From: Abelmoschus esculentus
Lineage: Eukaryota > Streptophyta > Magnoliopsida > Malvales > Malvaceae
Direction of reading: 5' to 3'
DNA: 64,000 nt
Assembly: GCA_035048815.1 (NCBI GenBank)
Contig: JAUCBN010000017.1
Location: 14,690,936-14,754,935, forward strand
Positions 24,345-36,167 of the stretch are shown here, piece by piece. The position numbers and the translations under genes are program-made. Position 1 is the first letter of the stretch, and each line of letters starts with the position of its first letter. The notes under the pieces are model-generated. The model ran no database searches. It worked only from the letters and a program-made list of their open reading frames with translations, and was not told the origin of the DNA.

Positions 24345-25578
24345 GCCGATTGCCCCTCCCCACCTCATGTAATTTCGTTCCTGGGAATCAACATGGATTG
24401 AGATAACCTATAGTAAGAATTTATCGTGATTGTGGACATAACGAATGTCATTACAGTCATTACTAATATTGCGATTGTAAATTTTATTTAATAATATATG
24501 TTGCTACAGACATAACAATTATAGGTATCACAGTATTAATCAACACTATAGCTATTATATAATGATTGTTATTACAGTTACTAATCTCTATTTAAATGGA
24601 GACTTGTTTTTCTAAGTCAAGATGCTTTGTGACGGTATTCTTTCTACACCTGATATAAACACAACTATGGAATAAAGCTGATTCGGGTTTGGAATTAAGA
24701 GTCTTCCCCTGGCCCTGAACTTTGAAAATGCATTAGCTTCTTTTTAAAGTTAAAAGTGTTTATCAATTATCTTTATCGGTATATATAATTATGATTATTT
24801 ATATAATGTAAAATTATTTAATTTGATATTGATTTAAAGTTTTTAGATTAATCGAGATTAATGATTAAGATTAAATTTATTAAATAAAAATCTTTTTTTT
24901 TCTTAAAATTGTCATATTTTTGTTATTAATTTTAATTAATTATTTTTATTTGTCTAACGATCAAAATACATGTCGAAAAAAAAAGTATAAATTCTCGAAT
25001 AAGAGACAACCGAAAGAGAAACACATTAACTCATGAGTATATGTATGTTAGGGTGGGGAATAATTTTATATTTTCTTTTATTTTATGTTTAATACTAACG
25101 GTTATAATTTTAAAAAATCTTCATTAAATATTTTAGAGATTATTTTTCCCTCGTACTCATTTTTTATGAATCTTTACGATTTTTGGTTAATTTATGTACC
25201 TAAAGATGTAAATAAAATTTGATATATTAAAATAAGTACTCAACATTAAATCTCTAATATTGTAAATATAAATAATAACTTCAATTTTACTACTATAAAA
25301 CACAAAAAAATATTAATTATTGAAATATATCAGCATGTACTACCTTTTAAAAAAATTATGTAACTAATAATTTATAATTTTAAATCATGATTCATTTATT
25401 TTAAAAGAAATTAACTTTGATAATATTTTCAACCATATTAAAGTATCTCTTCTAATTTTATTTTTACGATTTATGACAAAATTTTAAAATCATTATCATT
25501 ATCAATTTTTATTATCTTTCAAATAAGATATATATTAAAATCCATCATCGTGTATTTTAAGCAAAATATTTAAATCAT
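24345..25578. other. AT-rich intergenic DNA
   Basis: This stretch of over 1.2 kb is AT-rich and shows no supported reading frame, element end or tandem array. Confidence 0.4.
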
Positions 25579-25604
25579 GTTTACAATGGGGTGATTCTGG
25601 AAAA

Positions 25605-25652
25605 AAGCCCCTTAAAAGGGGCTTAAAAAAAGCCTGACCGGTTTACCCGGTC
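25605..25652. repeat. two adjacent hairpins near the element's left end
   Basis: The first hairpin is AAGCCCCTT / AAGGGGCTT with a 2-nt loop (25605-25624). The second is GACCGG / CCGGTC with a 5-nt loop (25636-25652). They lie 16-63 bp inside the left terminus. They are the only GC-rich structure for more than a kilobase. Confidence 0.65.
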
Positions 25653-27410
25653 ATTTTGTGTACATAATTGGTTATAAACCATATACACAATTTCTTACAA
25701 AAATCGTAAGAAAAACGGTACATACATAGATTATTACAAATGTAAGGACTTGTGTACATACATAAATCCTTACAAAAATTATAAGAAAAACGGTACATAC
25801 ATAAATTGTTACAAACATAAGGATTTGTGTACATACATAAATCGTTACAAACATAAGGATTTGCGTACATACATAAATCACTACAAGAATACACAATATG
25901 GTACCAAAATAGTAAGGATTTGTGTTTGTACACAATTTCTTATAAAGTATACATAACGACTTACTAAAACCGTAAGAAAAAAGGTATGTATACAAATCCT
26001 TACGACTTCAAAACCATGAGCTAAAGGAGGCATCCAAGGGTAAGGATTTGTGTACATACACAATTTCCTACAAGAATACACAATATGACACCAAAATGGT
26101 AAGGATTTGTGTTTGTACACAATTTCTTACAAAGTATACACAACGACTTACTAAAACCGTAAGAAAAAAAAGTATGTACATAAATCCTTACGACTTCAAA
26201 ACCATGAGCTAAAAGAGGCATCCAAGGGTAAGGATTTGTGTACATACACAATTTTCTACAAGAATACACAATTTGGTACCAAAATGGTAAGGATTTGTGT
26301 TTAAACACAATTCCTTACAAAGTATACAATATACACAACGGCTTACTAAAACCGTAAGAAAAAATATATGTACACAAATCCTTACGACTTCAAAACCATG
26401 AGCTAAAGGAGGCATTCAAGGGTAAGGATTTGTGTACATACACAATTTCCTACAAGAATACACAATATGACACCAAAATAGTAAGGATTTGTGTACATAC
26501 ACAATTCTTTACAAAGTATACACAACGGCTTACTAAAACCGTAAGAAAAAAGGTATGTACACAAATCCTTACGACTTCAAAACCATGAGCTAAAAGAGGC
26601 ATCCAATGGTAAGGATTTGTGTACATACATAATTTCCTACAAGAATACACAATATGGCACCAAAATGGTAAGGATTTGTGTTTGAACATAATTTCTTACA
26701 AAGTATATACAACGACTTACTAAAACTGTAAGAAAAAAGGTATGTACACAAATCCTTACGACTTCAAAACCATGAGCTAAAGGAGGCATCCAAGGGTAAG
26801 GATTTGTGTACATACACAATTTCCTACAAGAATACACAATATGACACCAAAATGGTAAGGGTTTGCGTTTGTACACAATTCCTTACAAAGTATACACAAC
26901 GGCTTACTAAAACCGTAAGAAAAAAGGTATATACGCAAATCCTTACGACTTTAAAACCATGAGCTAAAGGAGGCATCCAAGGGTAAGGATTTGTGTACAT
27001 ACACAATATGGCACCAAAATGGTAAGGATTTGTGTTTGTACACAATTTCTTACAAAGTATACACAACGGCTTACTAAAATCGTAAGAAAAAAGGTATATA
27101 CACAAATCATTACGACTTTAAAACCATGAGCTAAAGGAGGCCATCCAAGGGTAAGGATTTGTGTACATACCTTTTTTCTTACAGTTTCCGTAAGCATTTG
27201 TGTATACTTTGTAGAGATTTGTGTACATATATAAATCCTTACATTTCTTGTACCAATTTATGTATTTTCGTAGTAAATTGTGTATGTACATAAATTCTTA
27301 CCCTTGTAATAGGCTCCTTTAGCTCATGGTGAGAAGTTGTAAGGATTTATGTACATACCGTTTTCCTTACGGTTTTCATAACCATTTGTGTATACGTTAT
27401 AGGGATTTGT
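25653..27410. repeat. ~187-bp satellite array built on GTAAGGATTTGTGT
   Basis: The landmark CATCCAAGGG (or a one-base variant) starts at 26031, 26219, 26413, 26600, 26787, 26974 and 27142. The spacings are 188, 194, 187, 187, 187 and 168 bp. Each unit contains GTAAGGATTTGTGTACATAC and, later, the inverted form ACAAATCCTTACGACTT, so every unit can fold on itself. Positions 25653-25980 hold shorter ~50-bp sub-repeats of the same motif. Near 27312 the landmark GCTCCTTTAGCTCATGG appears in reverse orientation, so the array ends in an inverted partial copy. The minus-strand open frames here arise from the repeats and are not genes. Confidence 0.85.
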
Positions 27411-28560
27411 GTACAATATTTTTATTCGAATATTTTTATTTGAATATTCATTACACGAATATTTTTATTCGTATATATTTTATTCGAATATTTTTATTTG
27501 AATATTTAATATATGAATATTTTTATTCGAATATTTATTATACAAATATTTTTATTCGTATATATTTTATTCGAATATTTTATTCAAAATTTTTTATTTG
27601 AATATTTATTATATGAAAATTTTTATTCGAATATTTATTTTATGAACATTTTTATTCGTATATATTTTATTCGAATATTTTTATTCGAATATTTATTATA
27701 TGAATATTTTTATTTGAAATATTTGTTATATGAATATTTGTGTTCGTATATATGTTATTTGAAAATTTTATTCAAATATTTTTATTCGAATATTTATTAT
27801 ATGAATATTTTTATTTGAATATTTATTATATGAATATTTTTATTTGAATATTTATTATACGAATATTTTTATTCGTATATATTTTATTTGAACATTTTTA
27901 TTCGAATATTTATTAATGAATATTTTTATTTCAATATTTACTATACAAATATTTTTTCATATATTATTATTCGAATATTTTTATTCAAATATTTTTATTT
28001 GAATATTTATTATATGAATATTTTTATTTGAATATTTATTATATTAATATTTTTATTCGAATATTTATTATTTGATATTTTTATTCGAATATTTATTATA
28101 TGAATATTTTTATTCGAATATTTATTATACAAATATTTTTATTCGTATATTTTTTATTCGAATATTTTTATTCAAATATTTATTATATAAATATTTTTAT
28201 TCGTATATTTTTTATTCTAATTATACAAATATTTTTATTCGTATATTTTTTATTCTAATATTTTTATTCAAAAATTTATCATATGAATATTTTTATTTGA
28301 ATATTTACTATACAAATATTTTTATTCGTATATATTTTATTTGAATATTTTTATTCGAATATTTATTATACGAATATTTTTTTTATATATTTTTTATTCG
28401 AATATTTAATATATGAATATTTTTATTCTCATTATTATACGAATATTTTTATTTGTATAATTTTTGTTAGAATATTTTTATTTGAATATTTATTATACGA
28501 ATATTTTTATTCAAATATTTATTGTACGAATATTTTTAATCAAATTTTTATTATATTAAT
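27411..28560. repeat. AT-rich minisatellite of TATTCGAATATTT
   Basis: About 1.15 kb consist of variants of TTTTTATTCGAATATTTATTATACGAATA, which is near-palindromic at its TTCGAA core. Sub-units are 11-37 bp and arranged irregularly. Open frames translating as Phe/Ile/Tyr-rich strings are produced by the repeat and carry no domain. Confidence 0.85.
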
Positions 28561-28828
28561 TTAAAATTGGGTAACCTAATTGACGATTTTTTTATTTGGG
28601 TGACCAAAATAAGTATTCTTGATTAGTTGGATGATCAATAGTGTAATTTACTCATTTTTTATTTAGGAAACAATTGGGTGACCTGTTAAAAAACATTGGA
28701 ACCGGTTGCCCACTTAATTTCCAAACCAATAGGACGGCTGAAATGAAACCCTTGTCAATCCAACGTCTTATTATTAGTGACTCTTTTTAGTTTTTTTTTT
28801 TTTAAGTTGAGCTTTTTTAGACTTTCCC
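28561..28828. other. unique tail of the Mutator-like element
   Basis: This segment includes GGGTGACCAAAATAAGTATT and ATCAATAGTGTAATTTACTC. Both resemble the right end of the fold-back repeat near 20800-20870. It also holds a less AT-rich stretch (28690-28770) and a T-rich tract before the terminus. No gene is seen. Confidence 0.5.
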
Positions 28829-28838
28829 GTTTACAATG

Positions 28839-29129
28839 ATACATGAAACATGTGATAACTTTTTTTAGAAATCCGAAAAAAGATACATATCTTGTATTTT
28901 AGAAAATATTTAAAAAATAAGGATAAATTTATATTTTTAAAATAAAATATTATAGTTATCATCGACCACTTAAACAAGAAATCATAGAAACGAAACCATA
29001 TATTCGTTAAGGATAGGGTTCATGAGATTAATTACGTGGGGAAAGGATTAGCATCCCATTATGCTTAAAAATTAATATCAAATTATATATAGTCTTTAAT
29101 TAATGAAAATCATTAAAATTTAAATTGAA
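28839..29129. other. AT-rich intergenic DNA
   Basis: A short spacer between two transposable elements. I see nothing else in it. Confidence 0.4.
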
Positions 29130-29138
29130 TTTAATTAA

Positions 29139-29689
29139 GGTATAAATATAATTTTAACCCTTAACGTTTATAATTTTTATCATTTTGACCCTCATTCTTT
29201 TTTTTTGATAAATTTAACCGTTAACATATATCTTTTTGACAAATCACTTATTTTTTAACTAACATAATGATTAGACCGTTAAAAATTTAACGATATTGAC
29301 ATGTCATATATATATGTGATGATATATTTTAAATAACATGGCATCTAGACTCATTCTACAGATATATAACATGTCATTATTGTTAAATTTTTTACAATAA
29401 TGACAAATATATACATGTAAAATATAACTTTATTCTAACATAAAATAATTAAAATTAATTAAATCTAAAATAAAATACTACTAAGCATTTTTAAATCTTA
29501 AATATCATTCTACATATATATATGACATATCATTATCGTTAATTTTTTGACTATCTAATAATTATGCTAGTTAAAAAATAAGATGTTTATTAAAAAGATA
29601 TAGGTTAAGAGCTAAATTTATCCTTAAAAAAAATGAAGGCCAAAATGATAAAAATCATAAACATTAAGTGTTAAAATTATTTTTATGCT
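29139..29689. mobile_element. 551-bp MITE with 9-bp target duplication
   Basis: Its ends are GGTATAAATATAATTTTAAC (left) and AGCATAAAAATAATTTTAAC (right, reverse complemented), 16 of 20 matching. The inverted similarity continues inward for over 100 bp, with shared words such as TAAAAAATAAG and ATATAGGTTAA. Identical TTTAATTAA flanks lie at 29130-29138 and 29690-29698. A 9-bp duplication points to a Mutator-type MITE. The flank is AT-rich and palindromic, so the duplication is only moderate evidence. Confidence 0.55.
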
Positions 29690-29698
29690 TTTAATTAA

Positions 29699-31100
29699 AT
29701 GTTCTTAATTGAATATATACCTTATTAAACCGACTTTAGTAAATTAGTTGGCTTGAATTAATTTAGTATTTTATTAATAAGGTTATGTATATATCGGACC
29801 ATAGATTAAATTGATATTAAATAAAACTAATTATTGTATTAATTTATGATTCGACTCAAATACATTACTTTTATGTATGATACAATCACTTAATTATGAT
29901 GTTAAGACTTATCTAATTTTATTTCAAATTAAAATATACCTTAGACAATAATAATTAATTCAATTATCTGATCAACATCAATTAAGTTAGATATTACGAT
30001 AAAATATAAAAAATGAATAAATACTTTTTTATTAAAATTAATTAATTATTAAAAAAATTAAAATGAATGTCACGAAAGTACTTAAATTGAACACACAAAG
30101 AACCTACTAGTGTTCTAACTTAAAATACTCAAATTATTAAAATTATAATTGAGGGTTTATTTAATTAATTTTATTAATAAAATATATAAATTTTGAGATT
30201 AAAATTGTTATTAAACTAAATTAAGTCATTTTTTTGTTATTTTTTAACAATCAGTAACAAAAACAAGAAAAATATACAACGGGAGAGAGAGATAATTTTA
30301 ATCTTTTATATTATTTTATATTATACTATATTATAAAGAAAACATAATGAAATTACGAGAGACGGATTTAAAAATTTTAATTTAATTTATCGATTAGTAT
30401 AATAATTTAAAATTAATTTATTTTGATATAATAGTGTATTAATAAGAGATAATTGTAGCTATCTTGATTATGCCATATGGGACAATGCCATTCATCTCGG
30501 TGCACATGAAACTCAGCAGTCTTAGGTTCTTCGCTGGATAAAATTGCGAGAATAGACTCAAATTTTATAAATTTAATTCGAATAAAAAATTTAAATAAAA
30601 TTTAAGCAAGGAGTAAAACTCATCTTTATATAAATACATGTTTATTTTATTTTTAAAAATATTTTATTTACTTTAAGGTTAGTAACAAGATCGATCTTTA
30701 ATGTTTTTTTTAACTTTTTAGTTATATTCTTTAATGTTTTTAATTAAATTTTTTAAAAAAAATTATAAAAAATAGAGGGCTTATCAACCATCGACACATG
30801 TCACCATTTTAAAAATATATTTTTAAAATTTAAAGTATTTTTTAATTTTTATAAAATATGAATATCACGTGTCATAATTAAGAACGAAAAAAATATTAAA
30901 TAATTCAAATAGTATACGCCAATTTCTGTAAAAAAAATATAAAATTATTGATAAAATAAAATTTTAATATTTAAATAGGTGTTCAAATTATGTTTGTAGG
31001 TCACTTTTGGTACCTAAATTATTTTTTTAAATTGATCTCTAAAGTTTTAATTGTGGTCACTTTAAGTGTCTAACCATCAACTATAATTGTTTTTATCAAA

Positions 31101-31134
<34 letters not shown>

Positions 31135-31325
31135 ACTTAATCTTTTTTTAATTAAGAGTTTTAAGTCTTTAAAAAATAGTCTCAAATCCTTTCCTCCAAT
31201 TAGGTTTAGAGAGGTCTTTAATGATGCTCGTAGTTGCATTCTTTTTTACATAAAAAAATAGTCTAAAATCTTTAAATTTAAACCTCAAACCTTTAAATTA
31301 TCATCATTAATTATATCATTCGAAG
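29699..31325. other. AT-rich intergenic DNA before the retrotransposon island
   Basis: More than 1.6 kb of AT-rich sequence without a supported gene. Positions 30960-31080 carry GGTCACTTTTGG and GTGGTCACTTTAAG words that look like remains of a small inverted-repeat element. Limits could not be set. Confidence 0.35.
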
Positions 31326-31330
31326 ATCAT

Positions 31331-32465
31331 TGTAAAACTAAATTTGATTTTGATATAACAAATAAGTTTAAGGATCTTTTTTGAAATAAATTTTTAAATC
31401 CCTAAGTCAAAGTTTTAATTCTAAGTCAAAACCAAGAACTTTGAAATACCCTATAAGTAGTTTTTATACGAAAGTATCGATACCATAAGGACATGTATCG
31501 ATACACCTGAGATTTTTCAAGCTTTATTCTTGAGATCAAGAACAAGGATCGATACCAAAATTTAATGCCAACACATGTTTCGGAACAGGTATCGAAACAA
31601 CTTGGTTTATTTTAAATTAATTTTAATATTTTAAAATATGACTCAAGGTATCGATACAACCCTTAATCTCCAACGGCTATTTCAAACATTAAATGAGTCG
31701 ACCGTTGGTGACAGTTAAAATTTGAGTGATGATTAGCCTGTATCGAAGCAAGGATCGATACCGGACTTCACAGTTACTTTCGGTATCGAAACAGGTATCG
31801 ATACCCCCTTTATTAAATGCACAACGATTCTTTCTATTCTTGTCATGTTTCGAAACAGGTAGCCCGTGTTTCGATACCACCTGCTGTAGAGTGCATTTAT
31901 GATGGAAAGATAAAGCTCCAACGTCCCTATTTACATTTCCAACAACTACAACGGTTAGAAATCAATGAGAAGGTATAAAAAGAAGCTTTTTCAACAGCAT
32001 TAAGGACTATTGAACCTTAAGCAACATCCAAGCAATCAAATCAACTCCAAGCACTTATTGCATATCCTTGCCTCCCAACTTGTGTTCTTAAATTTGGTTC
32101 TTGTATTTTAAGTTTGGGGAGAGTTAAATTGTATTTGGGCATTTATTTCTTGTGAGAGAATTTCTTTTAGCCCTCCTTTATCTCTTGTAACATTTTGTGA
32201 GTTTCAAATCAATTTTGGGTAGAAAATTGATTTGCTTGTAAAGGTTATCCCTTGAACCTAGAAAAAGATTGAATTCAATAGTGAATTGGTTTCAAAATCC
32301 TTAGTGGGAGCTAAGGTAGTGGATATAGAGCTTGCTCGAAGCTTGAACCACTATAAATTCCTTGTTCTTCATTTTTAACATTTTTACCAAAAATTTACCC
32401 TACAAATTTTTAAATTGCCAATTCACCCCCTCTTGACCATCTTCTAAAGATTGATCAACTCAACA
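31331..32465 (+). repeat. 5' LTR of the outer copia element
   Basis: This 1135-bp LTR starts TG and ends CA. U3 contains several copies of the palindrome GTATCGATAC (for example 31474-31483 and 31495-31504) and variants such as GTTTCGAAAC. A TATA-like GGTATAAAAAGAAGC lies at about 31971, which places the start of R near 32000. Confidence 0.9.
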
Positions 32466-32467
32466 AT

Positions 32468-32480
32468 TGGTATCAGAGCC
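32468..32480 (+). other. primer binding site (tRNA-iMet type), copia
   Basis: TGGTATCAGAGCC two bases after the LTR is complementary to the 3' end of plant initiator methionine tRNA. It is the usual primer site of plant LTR retrotransposons. Confidence 0.85.
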
Positions 32481-32552
32481 TAATCTTTGAAGAGATTCAC
32501 ATCTACCAAAGAAGATCCAAGGTGTATTGATCAAATCTACAAGTCAAGTTCA

Positions 32553-33843
32553 ATGGCCTCCACCTCCGGTTCATAGAACGAATCACACTCCATCACCAAG
32601 CCACCCTTTTTCAATGGGGATAACTACCCCTATTGGAAGAACAGGATGAGGCTATTCATCAATTCAAATGATTATGTCCTTTAGGATATAATCGAAGATG
32701 GACCCTCAATCCCAATGAAGCAAGGAGACCGACAAGTACCAAAGAGAAGGAACGAGATGACCAATGAAGAAAGAAGAAGGATGTCCACTAATGATAAAGT
32801 TCTCCACGTCCTTTTTTGTGCGTTAGGGCCCGACATCTACTCCAATATGTCTTCATGTACAAGTGCCAAAGAAGTTTGGGACTCTTTGGAGACTACCTAT
32901 GAGGACACCAATAACGTAAAGGAAACCAAGATTGGTCTATTCAATTTAAGTTATGAGAACTTCAAGATGGAGCCGGATGAAGACATCACCAAAATGTTCG
33001 ATAGATTCTTGGTGATTGTCAATGGTCTCAAGGGTTTCGGTGAGATCATTCCGGAAGAGAAGCTCGTTCGAAAGCTTATCTATTCTCTTCCCGAGTCTTG
33101 GGATAGAAAGAGGACGGCTATCATTGAATCCAAAGACCTCAAGACTCTTAGACTTGATGCTCTTTTGGATCTCTTCTCACCCATGAGATCATGAAGAAAG
33201 GAAGAGAAGAGGAGAAAAAGAAGAGGTGAAGATTGAAAAGAGGAAAGTTGAAAAAAAGAAGCAAAGGATTGCTCTTAAAGCTTCATGTTCACAAGAAGAA
33301 GTAGATACAAGTGAAGAAGAAGAGCTAGAGGAATTGGCCATGGTGGCCAAAAGATTCACTAGGCTTATGAGGGCAAATAGGAATAGAAGATTCCAACGAA
33401 AGAGGGACTTCAAAGCAAAGAGCAAAGAAGAGGAGAAAGATCAAATCATTTGCTATGAATGCAAGAAGCCCGATCACATTAGGACCGATTGCCCTCTATA
33501 CAAAAGGAAGAGTTTTGAGAAGAAGAAGAAACAAAAGGCTCACGTTGCAACTTGGAGTGATGAGGAGTCATTATCCGATGAGGACAACGAGGTGGCCAAC
33601 TTGTGTCTCATGGCTCTTGATGAGCCTAAGATAACCCTCCAACCATCTTGTAATGATTTATCTTATCATGAACTCTATGATGCCTATGATGAATTAAAAG
33701 ATGTGTATGATGAGTTGGTTTTGAAATTCAAAGAATCGATTTTGAAAAGCAAGAAAATAATTTCCGATTTAGAAATGAAAAATGATTCTTTGACAAAAAC
33801 GATTTTAGATTTGGAAGAAAAGGTTGTTGATTTAAATGATGTG
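32553..33843 (+). pseudogene. copia gag, first part (UBN2-like, zinc knuckle)
   Basis: The start region (ATG at 32553) has an in-frame stop at 32574 and another near 32682. The segment 32715-33194 encodes a UBN2-type copia gag with the AKEVWDSLETTYE and LVRKLIYSLPESWD signatures. A frame change occurs near 33170. The next frame (33226-33843) has basic runs, a CCHC knuckle (CYECKKPDHIRTDC, about 33450-33495) and a coiled-coil tail. The reading frame is cut at 33843 by the gypsy insertion and resumes at 42003. Confidence 0.85.
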
Positions 33844-35303
33844 TGATGTGAGCACATCATGTCAAGTTCAACAGGTTGATCCGGAGGTCTTACCATCAGG
33901 ACCTATCACACGTTCTAAGGCAAAAAAAATACAGGGAAGCTCTTTTCCTTACTTGTGCTAACATTTTAGATTCATTTGAGAATGTTCATGCCTTAGAATA
34001 TGTTGTTTATAATGTGTTGCATGCTGATATGTGACATATTTAGGTATATATATTAGTATGTGTGTTTACTTATGTATATACTATGTTAATTATGTTTGCA
34101 TTTGGTTTTAAGTGTGTTTGTGTGGTTAAAATAAGACTACAAGGCTTTTTAGATGTGTTTGCCTTGTTCTAATATAGGTACTTAGGAGAACCTTAGCTCA
34201 AGTGGGCATACCCAGCTCATCTCCAGCTCAGGAGAGCGTATGCAGTTCGATACCAGCACAAGTGGATTATATTTAGCTCAGAAGAAGCTCAATGGTGTGT
34301 ACGCAGCTCACCTTAGCTCGAGGCAGCTCAGAGGCTTAGCTCCCAGCTCCATTTAGCTCCTAACACTCTTAGCTAGTTCGTTTCAGCTCATCTCCATTTC
34401 CAGCTCAACTCAACTCAAGTTGAAGTGACCTACAGCAGCTGAAACCTATCGTACATGAAGAGCAGGTGTCCTACGCATGTGTCATGCATGTGAGGCCCAC
34501 ATAACACCTTTTTCCACAAGTTTGGGCGTCCAAAAGCAAGCAAGCCAAACAAGGCCCTTGCTTTGAAGACCAATCAGCAACATTGGATAAGAATGAGTGG
34601 TTTCTTATTCAAATTCAAACATTAAACACATGTTTAATGTGTTTTAAGTGCCAAAACATGTGGCTAAGGATATTAAGAGCCTAGGAGAAGTTATTTGAGC
34701 ATTTAAATTTTAATTTTCGTTTGAATTAAGGTCACAAATTCAAATTTGGCCAACTTCTCCTTTATTCCTATATATTTACTTAATTTTGTAAAGACAAGGG
34801 TAGACATTTTATGAATAAAATCACTTGTGAGATTTTCTCTCAATTTCAGTTCTTCATTGAACTTTTCTTGACAAATTCAGACTTTGTTTGAGTGTGTCAA
34901 ATCCTTGATACTTCGGGTTCCTAGACCGCTATCTAGAGGGTCCAAGTCCGTTGACGAAGAACGTATTTGATTCGGGTCCGCTCAGTATATTGTTCGGGTT
35001 CTTTCGAGTTCAACGTCGTTGTTATTTCCCAGCAACTTAAACATCCAATTCTGCCATTTTGGACGTTTTAATGCTTCCATGAAAGCCCTCGGAGCATTTC
35101 ATCTTCATTAACCTCCAGAAACTGCCAGAATTCCTTCATCCCTTTTCTTTCTTTGTTTTAGTTTTTTTTCTTTGTTTTCTTATTGTTTTAACATCATTCT
35201 AACATCCATAATGTTGTGTTTATTGCAGAGACTTACTTGCTATTATCCTAGATCCGTTTCAAACAAGGATCGTTGTTTTTGAAGCAACGAATCCCTAATA
35301 TCA
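33844..35303 (+). repeat. 5' LTR of the gypsy element
   Basis: It starts TGATGTGAGCACATC and ends AATATCA. U3 (34190-34440) is packed with AGCTCA words in both spacing and context, more than twenty copies in about 250 bp. The remainder is AT-rich, with a T-rich U5 near 35150-35200. Confidence 0.92.
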
Positions 35304-35305
35304 TA

Positions 35306-35318
35306 TGGTAATCAGAGC
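35306..35318 (+). other. primer binding site, gypsy
   Basis: TGGTAATCAGAGC sits two bases after the 5' LTR. It matches the initiator-Met tRNA site TGGTATCAGAGC with one extra A. Confidence 0.7.
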
Positions 35319-36167
35319 TTTGGTTGGATATTAGCACTTTTTGCACTACATATATCAAAAACAACAAAAGAAAAAAAAAGAAAAAAAATCGAAATTCTAC
35401 AAAAAAAAAAGAAAGTCAAAGTCAAAGTTTGACCAAAAAAGTCAAAGTCAACAAAAAAATTCGAAAAATTTGAAAAAAAAATCACATTTGAATATTTAGT
35501 GTATTTTCATGTTTATATGTGCTGTTTGACCACAAAAATGATGAAGGATGCTTACGTTTACCATGGAATGCTTCTAAATCACTTAAGACGTGTTCTTGTT
35601 TGTTCAGTGATAGGATTGTGGTAAGCATTTCTAATGCAGTAAGTACTTCATTTCCAGCCTTAATTCACTTTGTTCTTCATTAATTCCAGCCTTATTCTTG
35701 TTTTCCTTTTGTTTTTTTTTTCAGCCTTGTTTTTCTTTCTTTTTTACTTTCTAGCATTGTTTTTCTTTTGTTTTACTATCCAACCTTGCTTTTTGTTTGT
35801 TTTCTTTATTTTCCAGCCTTTGTGTCATCTAAATAGACCCTAATTCACTTTTAACTCTTGTTTGTACCACCGTTACATATATCTTGGAGTTTGACACAGA
35901 TAACAAGTTTGAAGGATCAAATTAGTTCCTTAAAGAGCTGTTTGCAAGAGAACGAGTGGAAAAGGCATTTGAGAGTGTGAGCACAGAAGGGGAATCAAAA
36001 GAGCCATTCAAGTATTCCCGAGTGAAACACGAGCGCTGAGTGTTACTTTGCTGAGTGCATTGTTCTTTTGGAGTGATCTGCGAGAATTTGTTGTGTGTGC
36101 AGTGAAGGACTTTAAAATTTCGTTTATTTAACATAATAGTTTTCTTTTCTTGTTTTTTGTTGCTGCA
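35319..36167 (+). other. gypsy untranslated leader
   Basis: An A-rich stretch with repeated AAAGTCAAAGTC words (35400-35480) is followed by a T/C-rich tract (35690-35820). No coding frame is supported up to the gag start. Confidence 0.5.

Larger units (their letters stand above)
25589..28828. mobile_element. Mutator-like element packed with tandem repeats
   Basis: The direct repeat GTTTACAATG lies immediately outside both ends (25579-25588 and 28829-28838). Just inside, the left end starts GGGTGATTCTGGAAAAAAGC. The right end, reverse complemented, starts GGGAAAGTCTAAAAAAGCTC, so the termini are imperfect inverted repeats. A 9-11 bp duplication with short inverted ends fits a Mutator-like (MULE) transposon (family knowledge). 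The 3240-bp interior has no transposase. It holds two hairpins, a ~187-bp satellite array, an AT-rich minisatellite and a short unique tail. It would need a transposase in trans. The TSD is the strongest evidence; the superfamily is inferred from its length. Confidence 0.6.

Noticed and set aside
25643..27197. A series of 70-100 codon minus-strand frames with similar sequences, like a small gene family
   Set aside because: They follow the satellite units exactly. The unit length is not a multiple of three, so each frame ends within one or two units.
25653..27410. Regular repeats and spacers resembling a CRISPR array
   Set aside because: The whole 187-bp unit is repeated with no variable spacers, and the genome is a plant nuclear genome.
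27326..28344. Phe/Ile/Tyr-rich frames that look like membrane proteins
   Set aside because: They are translations of the AT minisatellite in all frames and have no other coding evidence.
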